Origin: Pseudomonas peradeniyensis
GTDB lineage: Bacteria > Pseudomonadota > Gammaproteobacteria > Pseudomonadales > Pseudomonadaceae
Reading direction: 5' to 3'
NCBI RefSeq assembly: GCF_014268935.2
Contig: NZ_JABWRJ020000003.1
Coordinates: forward strand, 496,001-560,000
DNA: 64,000 nucleotides
Positions 35,885 to 44,121 of this stretch are shown in pieces. Made by a program: the position numbers and the translations under genes. Position 1 is the first letter of the stretch. Every line of letters begins with the position of its first letter. The notes under the pieces are model-generated. The model made no database searches. It was not told the origin of the DNA and saw only the letters and a program-made list of their open reading frames with translations.

Positions 35885-36829
35885 TTATCTGGCGGAGACG
35901 GTTACCCACCACGGCGTATGCCGCTCGATCTTCACCGGCAGCGCCGGCTGCAGCGAGGCCAGGGCCAGGTCGGTGTCGGTCAGTGGGAAGCTGCCGCTCA
36001 CACGCAGGTCGGCGACTTCGTCGCTGACCCCCAGATGACCGCTGCGGTATTGGCCTAGCGCGGCCACCAGGTCGGCCAGGCGCACGTTGTCCACCACCAG
36101 CATGCCGCGGGTCCAGGCATCGCTGCCGACCGCCACGGAACCGATCCGGCCCAGGCCGTCGGCGCTCATCAGCACCTGCTGGCCTTCGCGCAGCACCTGC
36201 TCGTCGCCACTGTTCTGCGGCTTGGCGGCCACCGAGGCCTGCAGTACCTCCAGGCGCGTGCCGGCTTCCTCGCGCTTGACCAGGAAGCGCGTGCCCAGCG
36301 GGCGCAGACGGCCATCCTCGGTGCGCACCAGCAGCGGACGGCTGTCCTTGTGGCCGGTTTCCACCGAGATCTCGCCGCGATGCAGCACGATCAGCCGCTG
36401 CTCGCCCCGGAAGTCGATATCCACCGCGCTCTGGCTGTTCAGGCTCAGCAAGGTGCCGTCCTCCAGGCGCAGGGTGCGCAGCTCGCCGGTACCGGTGCGC
36501 TGGTCGGCCAGCCAGTAGGTCGGCGACAGGGTCGGCGCTGCGGCCCAGGCAAGCAGGCCGCCGAGCAGCAGCATGCCGGCCAGGCCGCCAAGGCGCTGGC
36601 GCAGCCCGGCCCGTGATTGCAGCAGGGTGTGGCGCACCGGGCCGGCGGCGACGCCGACGCGCTGGTCGAGCATGCCCAGTTGCAGCCAGGCGCGGGCGTG
36701 CTCCTCGTGGGCGGCGTGCCAGCGCATGAATTCGTTGCGTTCGTCCGGGGTACCGCTACCTTCGTCCAGGCACAGCTTCCAGGCGATGGCCGCCTCCAGC
36801 ACCTGGCTGGAGACCGGGGCGTGGTTCAT
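35885..36829 (-). CDS. FecR-family anti-sigma/sigma regulator
   Basis: 314 aa from ATG 36829 (MNHAPVSSQ), which overlaps the sigma-factor stop by 4 nt. N-terminal cytoplasmic sigma-binding region (about 1-85, including the family ERNEFMRWHAAHEEHARAW), one transmembrane helix (about 92-110, LGGLAGMLLLGGLLAWAAA) and a periplasmic FecR domain (YWLADQRTGTGELRTLRLEDGTLLSLNSQSAVDI...) followed by the STN-interacting C-terminus. It carries the signal from the loaded outer-membrane receptor to the ECF sigma factor. Confidence 0.9.
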   Translation of the reverse strand: MNHAPVSSQVLEAAIAWKLCLDEGSGTPDERNEFMRWHAAHEEHARAWLQLGMLDQRVGVAAGPVRHTLLQSRAGLRQRLGGLAGMLLLGGLLAWAAAPTLSPTYWLADQRTGTGELRTLRLEDGTLLSLNSQSAVDIDFRGEQRLIVLHRGEISVETGHKDSRPLLVRTEDGRLRPLGTRFLVKREEAGTRLEVLQASVAAKPQNSGDEQVLREGQQVLMSADGLGRIGSVAVGSDAWTRGMLVVDNVRLADLVAALGQYRSGHLGVSDEVADLRVSGSFPLTDTDLALASLQPALPVKIERHTPWWVTVSAR

Positions 36830-37344
36830 GTCGGCTCTCCGTAAAGGGCGACATAGCACTGGCGCAGGCCCTGGGCGAGGTACTGGCGCACGCGCGACAC
36901 CGACACTCCGAGGCGCTCGGCGATTTCGGCGTGGCCCAGGCCGTCCAGGCGGTTGTACAGGAAGGCCGCGCGGGCCTTGCTCGACAGCTTGCCCAGCAGG
37001 CGGTCGATGGCCTTGAGGTCCTCGAGGATCAGGTGCTGCTGCTCGGGCGACGGGTGTTCGGCCTCGGGCAGCAGGGCCAGTTCCGCGAGGTAGGCCTGCT
37101 CGAGGGCGGCGCGGCGGAAGTGGTCGAACAACAGGCCCTTGGCCACGGCGACCAGGAACGCGCGGGGTTCGCGGGGGGCGTCCAGGCGCTCGCGACCGAG
37201 CAGGCGCACGAAGGTGTCCTGGCTCAGGTCTTCGGCGCGCTGACGGCAGGCGGTGCTGCGCTGCAACCAGGCCAGCAGCCAGGTGCGATGGTCGCGATAC
37301 AGCGCTCCGACCAGCTCGGCATGTGGACTGTGCGCAGGCGTCAA
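36826..37344 (-). CDS. ECF RNA polymerase sigma factor, FecI type
   Basis: 172 aa. Region 2 (LVGALYRDHRTWLLAWLQRSTACRQRAEDLSQDTFVRLL, about 10-49) and region 4 with a helix-turn-helix (LDGLGHAEIAERLGVSVSRVRQYLAQGLRQCYVALYG, about 133-169) are clear. The frame begins with TTG at 37344 behind GGGGA 7 nt upstream; no early ATG exists. Iron-starvation sigma factors of this type transcribe the adjacent receptor gene when FecR is triggered. It overlaps the FecR gene by 4 nt. Confidence 0.9.
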   Translation of the reverse strand: MTPAHSPHAELVGALYRDHRTWLLAWLQRSTACRQRAEDLSQDTFVRLLGRERLDAPREPRAFLVAVAKGLLFDHFRRAALEQAYLAELALLPEAEHPSPEQQHLILEDLKAIDRLLGKLSSKARAAFLYNRLDGLGHAEIAERLGVSVSRVRQYLAQGLRQCYVALYGEPT

Positions 37345-37378
37345 GAAGCGATCCCCGGGAAAGAATGCGTTAACTAAC

Positions 37379-37397
37379 GATAATTATTCGCGATTGT
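37379..37397. promoter_or_regulatory. Candidate Fur box upstream of the ECF sigma gene
   Basis: GATAATTATTCGCGATT lies about 35 bp before the TTG start in an otherwise GC-rich region. One half matches the Fur core (GATAAT, T centre, ATT) and the other half is poor. Sigma genes of this type are commonly Fur-repressed. The match is partial. Confidence 0.35.
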
Positions 37398-37469
37398 GGC
37401 AGAGGCGGGGGTGGTGGCGCAATTGACGCTTATCGGATTGCCAGCATGGCAGGGAGACTTCGAGGGCCT

Positions 37470-37499
37470 CATCGCGGGGCAAGTCGGGTCGCCGCGATA
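37470..37499. repeat. Single degenerate REP unit
   Basis: CATCGCGGGGCAAGTCGGGT followed by CGCCGCGATAA, next to the exonuclease stop (37504). One unit only. Confidence 0.5.
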
Positions 37500-37503
37500 A
37501 ACG

Positions 37504-38214
37504 TCAAAGGCTGTGATGGTGCGCCTTGCGCCGTCGCCACTGGCGTACCCGCTGCTCCAGCTGCAGCGGGCTGTCCAGTTGCTGGCGCCGAGCTTGGCTG
37601 AACAGGATCAGCGCCAGCTCCGCGGTCACCTGGGCATCGGCGCTGGCATGGTGGCGGGCCTGGACTTCGAGGCCGAAGCGGGCGATCCAGTCGTCCAGCC
37701 CGGCTTCACGCAGCACGGTGTCGGGGTTGAGCAGCGGCGCCAGTTCTGCCAGGTCGAGGAACAGATGCTGCAGGCGCAGGCCCAGGCTGTCCTTCAGCGC
37801 CCGGGCCAGCATGCGCTGGTCGAACGGGGCGTGGAACGCCAGTACCGGGCTGTCGCCAATGAAGTCCATAAGGTCGAGCAGCGCCTCGGCCGGGTCGCTG
37901 CCGGCGGCCAGGGCGCTGGGGCCCAGGCCGTGGATCAACACGCTGGCGTTGGTCTTCTGCGCGGGCCGGTGCAGGGTGCGTTCGAACGGGCGACCCAGGG
38001 CGATGGCGCCGTCCTCGATGGCCACCGCGCCGATCGACAGCACCTGGTCGCGATTGAGGTTCAGGCCGCTGGTTTCCAGGTCCAGCACCACCCAGCGCTG
38101 TTCACGCAACGAGCACACGCCCAGTGGCGCCGGCCCTGGCAGCGCGGCCAGGCGTCGGCGCAGCGGGGCGTCGAGTTCGGGGGCGGCGGGGCGCCACCAG
38201 GCAAACAGGTTCAC
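37504..38214 (-). CDS. DnaQ-like 3'-5' exonuclease
   Basis: 236 aa, DEDDh exonuclease fold: WVVLDLETSGLNLNRDQVLSIGAVAI (Exo I with D-x-E, about residues 45-70), LAFHAPFDQRMLARAL (Exo II Asp, about 132-147) and HHASADAQVTAEL (Exo III His and Asp, about 193-205). All four acidic residues and the histidine are present, so an active 3'-5' nuclease is expected. Similar proteins are labelled DNA polymerase III epsilon-like, but this one is not the replicative dnaQ. It overlaps the upstream cNMP/CBS/DUF294 gene by 4 nt, a conserved pairing in pseudomonads as I remember it. Confidence 0.88.
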   Translation of the reverse strand: MNLFAWWRPAAPELDAPLRRRLAALPGPAPLGVCSLREQRWVVLDLETSGLNLNRDQVLSIGAVAIEDGAIALGRPFERTLHRPAQKTNASVLIHGLGPSALAAGSDPAEALLDLMDFIGDSPVLAFHAPFDQRMLARALKDSLGLRLQHLFLDLAELAPLLNPDTVLREAGLDDWIARFGLEVQARHHASADAQVTAELALILFSQARRQQLDSPLQLEQRVRQWRRRKAHHHSL

Positions 38215-40148
38215 AGCTGGTACCGCAGGGCCAGGCTGCTTTGCAGGCGCTGGGCCTGACGCAGGGACTCGCGCAGGATGCGCCGGTCCAGGTGGTTGAG
38301 GCTGTCCGGGTCGAGCCGGTTGGAGTAGGGCAGGTTCTCGCGGGTCTGGCGCTGGTGCTGCTGCATGCGGGTCTGCTGGATGAAGTGGTAGGCCTCTTCA
38401 TAGGCGGCGCCGTCGAGCGGGTCGATGATGCCCTTGGCGATCAGCTGGCGCAGGCGCTCCAGGGTGTTGCAGGCGCTGATGCCATGGGCCAGGGCCAGCA
38501 GCCTGGCGCCATCGACGAACGGGGTCAGGCCCTGCACCTTGAGATCGAGGGTGGCGGCCTTGTCGTCCCCCTGGCGGGTCAGCACGAACTCGCGCAGGCG
38601 CCCGACCGGTGGCCGTTGGCGCAGGGCGTTGTCGGCCAGCATGCGCTGGAATATACGGTTGTCGGCGACCTGCTCCAGCAGGCCCTGGCGCAGCTGTTCG
38701 CAGCCTTGCTCGTCGCCCCAGACCACGCGCAGGTCGAAGTAGATGCTCGAGCCCAGCAGGTTCTCTGGGCTCGCCTCGCGCACGAAGCCGGCGAAGCGCC
38801 GTGCCCATTCGCTGCGCGACAGGCACAGCTCGGGGTTGCCGGCCATCACATTGCCCTTGCACAGGGTGAAGCCGCACTGGGCCAGGTTGTGGTTGACCTG
38901 TTGGGCCAGCGGCAGCAGCCGGGCGCGGATGGCCTCGGCCTCGACGGCGTCGCGGGCCTCGAAGAGGATGCCGTTGTCCTGGTCGGTGTGCAGCGTCTGC
39001 TCGCGGCGGCCTTCGCTGCCGAAGCACAGCCAGCTGAATGGCACGCCCGGGTCGCCGCGCTCGGCGATGGCCAGCTCGATCACCCGGCACACGGTATGGT
39101 CATTGAGCAGGGTGATGATCTGGGTGATCTGGGTCGAGGACGCGCCGTGGGCGAGCATGCGCTCGACCAGCTGGCCGATCTCGCCGCGCAGCGACACCAG
39201 GCTGTCCAGGCGTGGCGCATGGCGGATGGTGCGGGCCAGGTGCACCAGGTCGACACGCTGCAGGGAGAACAGGTCGCGTTCGGAGATCACCCCGCACAGG
39301 CGCTGGTTGTCCACCAGGCAGACGTGGGCGATGTGCCGCTCGGTCATGGCCATGGCGGCATCGAAGGCGCTGGCCTGGGGGCTCAGGTGGAACGGCCGGA
39401 CGGTCATGTAGCGTTCGATCGGCGCGGTCAGTTCGGCACTGGCGTCGGCCACCACCTGGCGCAGGTCACGCAGGGTGAAGATGCCGAGGGGATGGCGCTG
39501 GCCATCGACGATGATGATGCTGCCGACCTGCTGCTCGTGCATCAGCCCCACGGCCTCGCGCAGCGGCGTGTCCGGCGCGCACACCACCGGATGGCGCAGC
39601 GCCAGTTCGCCCAGCGGGGTGTTCAGCGAGTACTGGGTGCCCAGGGTTTCCACGGCGCGCTGGCGCACCTGCTGGTTGACCTGGTCGAGCAGGCTGCTGA
39701 CCCCGCGCAGGGCGAAGTCGCGGAACACCTCGGACATGGAGAACACGCGGATGAACGCGGCCTTGTCCAGTTGCAGGCAGAAGGTGTCCTCGCCGGCCAG
39801 GTGCTCGGTGCGGGTGGCCCGCTCGCCGAGCAATGCCGCCAGCGGGAAGCATTCGCCGCTGGCGATCTCGAAAGTGGTCTCGGTGCCCGGCTTGGTGACA
39901 TGGTGGCGCTCGCCGACCACGCGGCCCTGCTTGACGATGTAGAAGTGCTCGACCGGGCCGTCGGCAGGCTTGATGATGCTTTCGCCGGCCGCGTGGAAAC
40001 GCAGCTGGCACTGCTCCACCAGGTAGGCCAGGTGGTTGTGCTCCATCTGGTTGAACGGCGGGAAACGCTGCAGGAATTGCAGGGTGCCCTGGATGTTTTG
40101 CAGCACTGCTGTTCTGCCCGCCTGGCTGTAGGCGTCCTTTTTGCTCAT
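38211..40148 (-). CDS. cNMP-binding/CBS/DUF294 nucleotidyltransferase-like protein
   Basis: 645 aa with four modules. A cyclic-nucleotide-binding fold at residues about 20-130 (FHAAGESIIKPADGPVEHFYIVKQGRVVGE, SGECFPLAALLGE). Two CBS repeats at about 170-290 (VVCAPDTPLREAVGLMHEQQVGSIIIVD and VRPFHLSPQASAFDAAMAMTERHIAHVCLVD). A DUF294 nucleotidyltransferase domain at about 335-450 with FGSEGRREQTLHTDQDNGILFE, the GS-x-GR-x-E...D-x-D site of the Pol-beta superfamily. A DUF294 C-terminal domain follows. It may be a GlnD-like regulator that senses a nucleotide and modifies a partner; the partner is unknown. Overlaps the exonuclease gene by 4 nt. Confidence 0.85.
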   Translation of the reverse strand: MSKKDAYSQAGRTAVLQNIQGTLQFLQRFPPFNQMEHNHLAYLVEQCQLRFHAAGESIIKPADGPVEHFYIVKQGRVVGERHHVTKPGTETTFEIASGECFPLAALLGERATRTEHLAGEDTFCLQLDKAAFIRVFSMSEVFRDFALRGVSSLLDQVNQQVRQRAVETLGTQYSLNTPLGELALRHPVVCAPDTPLREAVGLMHEQQVGSIIIVDGQRHPLGIFTLRDLRQVVADASAELTAPIERYMTVRPFHLSPQASAFDAAMAMTERHIAHVCLVDNQRLCGVISERDLFSLQRVDLVHLARTIRHAPRLDSLVSLRGEIGQLVERMLAHGASSTQITQIITLLNDHTVCRVIELAIAERGDPGVPFSWLCFGSEGRREQTLHTDQDNGILFEARDAVEAEAIRARLLPLAQQVNHNLAQCGFTLCKGNVMAGNPELCLSRSEWARRFAGFVREASPENLLGSSIYFDLRVVWGDEQGCEQLRQGLLEQVADNRIFQRMLADNALRQRPPVGRLREFVLTRQGDDKAATLDLKVQGLTPFVDGARLLALAHGISACNTLERLRQLIAKGIIDPLDGAAYEEAYHFIQQTRMQQHQRQTRENLPYSNRLDPDSLNHLDRRILRESLRQAQRLQSSLALRYQL

Positions 40149-40373
40149 GGAACCGACCGCGATAAGTATGTCTGCATATGTAGCGCAGACCTTGTTGTTC
40201 TAGGGCTCCATGGTCGGACGACGGCTCTGCGGTGCCCATTGGACGTAAGTCTATAAGGCGCGACGGACGTTTCGCTGCTTGTCCTGGGTGTCAAATAGCC
40301 GACGAAAGGCAGTTTGCATGCGGGGGCTTTGCGGTCTGAACTTGAATAACGGGGTTTTTTTGACGAGACGACC

Positions 40374-40823
40374 ATGGCAGAGCATGACGACATCCTGAGC
40401 GACGCCGAGCGAGAGGCGTTGGCCGTGGTGAGTGCACCCGTCGCGCCCAGGCCCGTGGTGCTGGTGGTGGACGACAATTCGGTGAGCAGACAAGCATTGT
40501 GCCTGTATCTGCAGAGCCATCAGATCGACTGCATGGAGGCTGATGGAACTGAGGAGGCGCTGTTCAAACTGCATTACCAGTCGCGTATCGCACTGATGAT
40601 TACCGACCTGCGCATGAAACCTCTGGATGGCCAGAAACTTATCGAGGAGGTGCATAAGACGGAACGGGCTGCTCTTCCTATCATCGTCGTCTCTGGCGAC
40701 ACCGATGTGAAGGAAGCGGTGGACGTGATGCATCTGGGGGTGGTGGACTTCCTGCTCAAGCCGGTGGACCTGGACAGGTTGCTGGAGTTGGTGAGGAGGG
40801 AGTTGCGAATAGGGCAGGGCTGA
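40374..40823 (+). CDS. Stand-alone response-regulator receiver protein
   Basis: 149 aa. After a variable N-terminus of about 20 residues comes one receiver domain: VVLVVDDNSVSRQAL (acidic pair), phosphoacceptor Asp in LMITDLRMKPLDGQ (about residue 82), Thr/Ser in IIVVSGDTDV and Lys in FLLKPVD. No output domain follows, so it must act by binding a partner or in a phosphorelay. No histidine kinase is adjacent. It diverges from the cNMP/CBS gene across 225 bp and is unlinked to glcB, which converges on it. Confidence 0.87.
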   Translation: MAEHDDILSDAEREALAVVSAPVAPRPVVLVVDDNSVSRQALCLYLQSHQIDCMEADGTEEALFKLHYQSRIALMITDLRMKPLDGQKLIEEVHKTERAALPIIVVSGDTDVKEAVDVMHLGVVDFLLKPVDLDRLLELVRRELRIGQG

Positions 40824-40828
40824 AAACG

Positions 40829-40887
40829 ATCGCGGGGCAAGCCCGCTCCCACGCCAGTCCAGCGTGGGAGTGGGCTTGCCCCGCGAT
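40829..40887. repeat. REP inverted pair between receiver gene and glcB
   Basis: ATCGCGGGGCAAGCCCGCTC... at 40829-40853 is mirrored at 40863-40887 around a 9-nt spacer. It lies between two convergent stops. Confidence 0.85.
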
Positions 40888-40901
40888 GCGTTGCAGGTGG
40901 C

Positions 40902-43079
40902 TTAAAGCCCGTTGCGCGCCTTGAACTCGCGACGACGACGGTGCAGCACCGGCTCGGTGTAGCCGTTCGGCTGCTTGGCGCCTTCGACCACCAGCTCCAC
41001 GGCGGCCTGGAACGCGATGTTGTCATCGAAGTTCGGCGCCATCGGGCGGTACAGGGCGTCGCCGGCGTTCTGCTTGTCGACCACCGCGGCCATGCGCTTG
41101 AGGCTTTCCAGCACCTGCTCCTGGGTGACTACGCCATGGCGCAGCCAGTTGGCCAGCAGCTGGGCCGAGATGCGCAGGGTGGCGCGGTCTTCCATCAGGC
41201 CGACATCGTTGATGTCCGGCACTTTCGAGCAACCCACGCCCTGGTCGATCCAGCGCACCACGTAGCCGAGAATGCCCTGGGCATTGTTGTCCAGCTCGTT
41301 GCGGATCTCGTCGGCCGACCAGTTGGTGTCGGCGGCCAGCGGGATGGTCAGGATGTCGTCGACCGAGGCCGGGGTGCGCGAAGCCAGCTCGCGCTGACGC
41401 GCCTGCACATCGACCTTGTGGTAGTGCAGGGCGTGCAGGGTGGCGGCAGTCGGCGACGGTACCCAGGCGGTGTTGGCGCCGGCCAGCGGGTGGGCGATCT
41501 TCTGCTCGAGCATGGCGGCCATCAGGTCGGGCATGGCCCACATGCCCTTGCCGATCTGCGCGCGGCCCTGCAGGCCGGTGGCCAGGCCGACGTCGACGTT
41601 GTTGTTTTCGTAGGCGCCGATCCACTTCTCGTTCTTCATGGCGCCCTTGCGCACCACGGCGCCGGCTTCCATGGAGGTGTGGATCTCGTCACCGGTGCGG
41701 TCGAGGAAGCCGGTGTTGATGAACACCACGCGCTCGGCGGCGGCCTTGATGCAAGACTTGAGGTTGACCGTGGTGCGGCGCTCCTCGTCCATGATGCCGA
41801 CCTTGACGGTGTTGCGCTTCATGCCCAGCAGGTCTTCGACGCGGCTGAAGATCTCGGCGGCGAAGGCCACTTCCTCCGGGCCGTGCATCTTCGGCTTGAC
41901 GATGTACACGCTGCCGCTGCGGGTGTTCTTGCGGCTGGTGTTGCCGTTGAGGTTGTGCAGGGCGATCAGGTTGGTGAACAGACCGTCCTGGATGCCCTCG
42001 GGGATCTCGTTGCCCTGGGCGTCGAGGATCGCCGGGTTGGTCATCAGGTGACCGACGTTGCGCACGAACAGCAGCGAGCGACCGTGCAGGGTGACGCTGC
42101 CACCGTTGGGCGCGGCGTACTCGCGGTCCGGGTTCATGGTGCGGGTGAAGGTCTTGCCGCCCTTGTTCACGCTCTCGGCCAGGTCGCCTTTCATCAGGCC
42201 CAGCCAGTTGCGATAGACGACTACTTTGTCGTCGGCGTCGACAGCGGCGACCGAGTCTTCGCAGTCCATGATGGTGGTCAGCGCCGATTCCATCAGGATG
42301 TCCTTCACGCCGGCGGCGTCGGTGCTGCCGACCGGGGTGCTGGCGTCGACCTGGATCTCGAAGTGCAGGCCGTTGTGCTTGAGCAGCACGGCGGTCGGGG
42401 CCTTGGCATCACCATGGAAGCCGATCAGCTGGGCGTCGTCGCGCAGGCCGCTGTTGCTGCCGCCCTTGAGGGCGACAACGAGCTTGCCGCCTTCGATGCG
42501 GTAGCCGGTGGAGTCGACGTGGGAGCCGGCGGCCAGTGGCGCGGCTTCGTCGAGGAAGGCACGGGCGAAGGCGATGACCTTGTCGCCACGCAGCTTGTTG
42601 TACCCCTGGCCTTTCTCGGCGCCGCCTTCATCGCTGATGACATCGGTGCCGTAGAGGGCGTCGTACAGCGAACCCCAGCGAGCGTTGGCGGCGTTCAGGG
42701 CGAAGCGGGCGTTCATCACCGGCACCACCAGCTGCGGGCCGGCCATGACGGCGATTTCTTCATCGACGTTCTGCGTGGTGGCCTGGAAGTCCTCGGCCTG
42801 CGGCAGCAGGTAGCCGATTTCCCCGAGGAACGCCTTGTACGCCGCGGCGTCGTGGGCCTGGCCCTTGCGTGCCTGGTGCCAGGCGTCGATCTTCGCTTGC
42901 AGCTCGTCACGCTTGGCGAGCAGGGCTTTGTTCTTGGGAGCGAGGTCGTTGATGATCTTCTCGGCACCGGCCCAGAACTGCTCGGCGTTGATGCCGGTCC
43001 CCGGAATGGCTTCGTTGTTGACGAAGTCGAACAGGACCTTGGCGACCTGAAGGCCACCGACTTGAACGTATCCAGTCAT
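40902..43079 (-). CDS. glcB: Malate synthase G
   Basis: 725 aa from ATG 43079 (MTGYVQVGGLQVAKVLFDFV); the four extra codons upstream are ignored. Malate synthase G joins glyoxylate and acetyl-CoA to give malate, the second step of the glyoxylate shunt. Visible blocks include TTIMDCEDSVAAVDADDKVVVYRNWLGLMKGDL with the metal-binding region (about 258-290), RSGSVYIVKPKMHGPEEVAFAAEIFSRVEDLLG (about 385-417) and MEAGAVVRKGAMK. The enzyme supports growth on acetate and fatty acids, which suits the beta-oxidation genes near 53-58 kb. Its upstream region carries an RccR-type element. Confidence 0.96.
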   Translation of the reverse strand: MTGYVQVGGLQVAKVLFDFVNNEAIPGTGINAEQFWAGAEKIINDLAPKNKALLAKRDELQAKIDAWHQARKGQAHDAAAYKAFLGEIGYLLPQAEDFQATTQNVDEEIAVMAGPQLVVPVMNARFALNAANARWGSLYDALYGTDVISDEGGAEKGQGYNKLRGDKVIAFARAFLDEAAPLAAGSHVDSTGYRIEGGKLVVALKGGSNSGLRDDAQLIGFHGDAKAPTAVLLKHNGLHFEIQVDASTPVGSTDAAGVKDILMESALTTIMDCEDSVAAVDADDKVVVYRNWLGLMKGDLAESVNKGGKTFTRTMNPDREYAAPNGGSVTLHGRSLLFVRNVGHLMTNPAILDAQGNEIPEGIQDGLFTNLIALHNLNGNTSRKNTRSGSVYIVKPKMHGPEEVAFAAEIFSRVEDLLGMKRNTVKVGIMDEERRTTVNLKSCIKAAAERVVFINTGFLDRTGDEIHTSMEAGAVVRKGAMKNEKWIGAYENNNVDVGLATGLQGRAQIGKGMWAMPDLMAAMLEQKIAHPLAGANTAWVPSPTAATLHALHYHKVDVQARQRELASRTPASVDDILTIPLAADTNWSADEIRNELDNNAQGILGYVVRWIDQGVGCSKVPDINDVGLMEDRATLRISAQLLANWLRHGVVTQEQVLESLKRMAAVVDKQNAGDALYRPMAPNFDDNIAFQAAVELVVEGAKQPNGYTEPVLHRRRREFKARNGL

Positions 43080-43266
43080 TGCTTGCCTCACCTCTGCTCA
43101 GCTATTTCGCTTTCGCTCTTCTGTATTAAGCCTGTAGCGCTTCTCTAAACACGGCACCAGTGCATGCCCGCGTGCTCCGGGGGCGGCTGGGTGCGGCTCG
43201 CCAGACGGGCCGGCGGGCGGTTGGCGTATTTTCACAGGCGCCTTGGCAGACATCGAAACGACGTTT

Positions 43267-43292
43267 TGTAGTCCGCGTCGGCGCATACTACA
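43267..43292. promoter_or_regulatory. RccR-type half-sites with 14-bp spacer upstream of glcB
   Basis: TGTAGT (43267-43272) and ACTACA (43287-43292) are perfect inverted half-sites, the same hexamers as at aceE, here 14 bp apart instead of 3, a difference of 11 bp or one helical turn. The centre is 200 bp before the glcB start. This fits reports that RccR uses different site geometries at aceE and at glyoxylate-shunt genes. Confidence 0.65.
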
Positions 43293-43334
43293 TGAAGCAG
43301 CAGGCAGGTGAACATCAGACTAAAAGCGTCGCTC

Positions 43335-43352
43335 TGCGACCGGTTGGTCGCA
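43335..43352. promoter_or_regulatory. Palindrome TGCGACC-N4-GGTCGCA upstream of glcB
   Basis: A perfect 7-bp inverted repeat with a 4-bp spacer. In glcB sense it reads TGCGACCAACCGGTCGCA, which aligns with the aceE element (21501-21517) at all but two positions. Regulator unknown to me. Confidence 0.5.
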
Positions 43353-43471
43353 TGGGGTCACGCTGGGAGACGCCATGTTCGCAAAAAACAGGTGGATTGT
43401 TCCAGATAAATCTTGAAACAGTACACGATTGATTGCCGTGACTGTCCTGCGGCAGGTTGCCGCGCCTTGCC

Positions 43472-43477
43472 TATACT
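43472..43477 (+). promoter_or_regulatory. Possible -10 box for the GcvR-like gene
   Basis: TATACT, five of six matches to the sigma-70 -10 consensus, 62 bp before the GTG start. No good -35 box is seen at 16-18 bp, so the call is tentative. Confidence 0.35.
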
Positions 43478-43539
43478 GATTCGATCCCCGTATTCCGGTC
43501 GCCTGGGGCGGCCTTCGCAGACGAATGAAGGAGTGGCCC

Positions 43540-44058
43540 GTGGACCATCTCGTACTCACCGTGATCGCCCCGGACAAGGCCGGGCAGGTCGAACGTATCG
43601 CCCAGTGCATCGCCGATCACAATGGCAACTGGCTGGAAAGCCGCATGTCGCGCATGGCCGGGCAGTTCGCCGGGATCCTGCGGGTGGCGGTGCCGGCGGA
43701 GAACTACGCCGAGCTGGTCGAGTCGCTGCAGAAACTGGGTGACCACGGCATCCGTGTACTCATTGCCGAAAGCGGGATCGAGCCGTCCTGCACCTGGAAA
43801 CCGATCGCCATGGAGCTGGTGGGCAACGACCGGCCGGGTATCGTCCGTGATATCACCCGCTTGCTGGCGGAGCAAGGGGTGAACGTGGAGCGCCTGAGCA
43901 CCGAGGTGCGGCCGGCACCGATGAGCAGCGAGCCGCTGTTCCATGCCGATGCGTTGCTGGCGTTGCCGTTGACTTTGTCGCTGGACGATCTGCAGGCGCG
44001 ACTGGAGAGCCTGGCGGATGATTTGATGGTGGAGTTGCGGTTGCGGCCTGAGGAGTGA
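43540..44058 (+). CDS. Two-ACT-domain regulator, GcvR-like
   Basis: 172 aa from GTG 43540, preferred because AAGGAG (43528-43533) ends 6 nt before it; the in-frame ATG at 43525 overlaps that ribosome site and has none of its own. Two ACT domains are seen: VDHLVLTVIAPDKAGQVERIAQCIADHNGNWLESRM (residues 1-36) and MELVGNDRPGIVRDITRLLAEQGVNVERLSTEV (about 88-120). The family includes the glycine-cleavage repressor GcvR, which acts by protein contact with no DNA-binding domain. Target unproven here. It diverges from glcB. Confidence 0.85.
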   Translation: MDHLVLTVIAPDKAGQVERIAQCIADHNGNWLESRMSRMAGQFAGILRVAVPAENYAELVESLQKLGDHGIRVLIAESGIEPSCTWKPIAMELVGNDRPGIVRDITRLLAEQGVNVERLSTEVRPAPMSSEPLFHADALLALPLTLSLDDLQARLESLADDLMVELRLRPEE

Positions 44059-44121
44059 TTGAAGATCGCCGGGGCGCGAAGCGGCCCTGAGGTGGTTATC
44101 CCGATTTTGCGGGGAAGCCCC

